Shown piece after piece: positions 63,958 through 64,000 of a stretch of 64,000 nucleotides of DNA; position 1 is the stretch's first letter; each line of letters starts with the position of its first letter. A program made the translations under genes and the position numbers. Below the pieces are notes generated by a model. The model was not told the DNA's origin and searched no databases. It saw nothing but the letters and a program-made list of their open reading frames with translations. Source of the stretch: Phycisphaerae bacterium (GTDB lineage: Bacteria; Planctomycetota; Phycisphaerae; UBA1845); contig JAJDDW010000063.1 in assembly GCA_029260115.1 (NCBI GenBank), positions 22,103 to 86,102 on the forward strand, in the 5' to 3' direction.

Positions 63958-64000
63958 ATGATTACTATAGGAATGGATGTGCACGTTCGCAACTCTTATC
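63958..64000 (+). CDS. IS110-family transposase, N-terminus only (cut by the window edge)
   Basis: Only the first 14 residues lie in the window (MITIGMDVHVRNSY). The GMDVH motif near the N-terminus is characteristic of IS110/IS1111-type DEDD transposases (usual pattern GxDVHK/R). GGAGGA precedes the ATG. The rest lies outside the window. Confidence 0.6.
   Translation, partial: MITIGMDVHVRNSY

Overview
The window looks like chromosome from a free-living bacterium, most likely a planctomycete (Planctomycetota, perhaps Phycisphaerae-like; moderate confidence). Signs are: few operons and many single genes on alternating strands; secreted proteins with thrombospondin-type-3/dockerin-like Asp-Gly repeats and an IPTL-CTERM-like tail; a lone prepilin-like protein; a membrane protein headed by a CxxCxYNLRGL...CPEC zinc ribbon; and a lipoprotein-type beta-propeller protein. 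No rRNA gene and no CRISPR array were seen.

Region 1 (1-29.2 kb) is ordinary chromosome: an MBL-fold hydrolase, a LpxL-like acyltransferase, a pseudopilin, a Lon-family protease, a phosphoglucomutase/phosphomannomutase, RsmE, YidD, a heparinase II/III-like protein, nucleoside diphosphate kinase, a C-terminal processing protease, UvrA, a thioredoxin-fold lipoprotein, an NhaD/ArsB-type antiporter, a beta-propeller lipoprotein and a metallophosphoesterase-GH114 fusion. Several palindromic intergenic repeats lie here (REP-like pair, a 125-bp MITE-like element with a solo arm, a dRS3-like 20-mer, a nested palindrome).

Region 2 (29,550-50,794) is a 21.2-kb integrated island in tRNA-Arg(CCT). It is bounded by 49-bp direct repeats (attL 29,550-29,598; attR 50,746-50,794) that copy the 3' part of the tRNA. 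The left end carries a tyrosine integrase, a CHC2/TOPRIM/DUF3987 primase-like protein and two AlpA-like HTH proteins. The middle carries a three-gene operon (TerB protein, ATPase, SF2 helicase) matching the Shango anti-phage system, with a DEDDh exonuclease fused to the helicase. The right end carries ArdC-like, clamp-loader-like and serine-recombinase genes plus secreted collagen-like cargo. The integrase frame runs through the att core: integrated, it ends in tRNA-side sequence; in the circular form it would continue in frame into a 65-residue tail now stranded at the other end (50,548-50,745). Just outside attR lies a decayed second integrase, evidence of an older insertion at the same tRNA.

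Region 3 (51.3-63.6 kb) is the most interesting chromosomal part. A sigma-54 activator with a degenerate receiver domain (53,510-54,979) is divergent from a candidate -24/-12 promoter (55,133-55,148). This faces a same-strand gene run: N-formylglutamate amidohydrolase-like, DUF1704/QEGLA metallopeptidase-like, three tandem GshB-like ATP-grasp ligases, a DacZ-like diadenylate cyclase with a pyruvate-kinase-like N-terminus, then MgtE. A second, solitary QEGLA gene precedes the activator. The set suggests a regulated peptide ligation/trimming pathway linked to c-di-AMP; its substrate is unknown. The window ends in the first codons of an IS110-type transposase.
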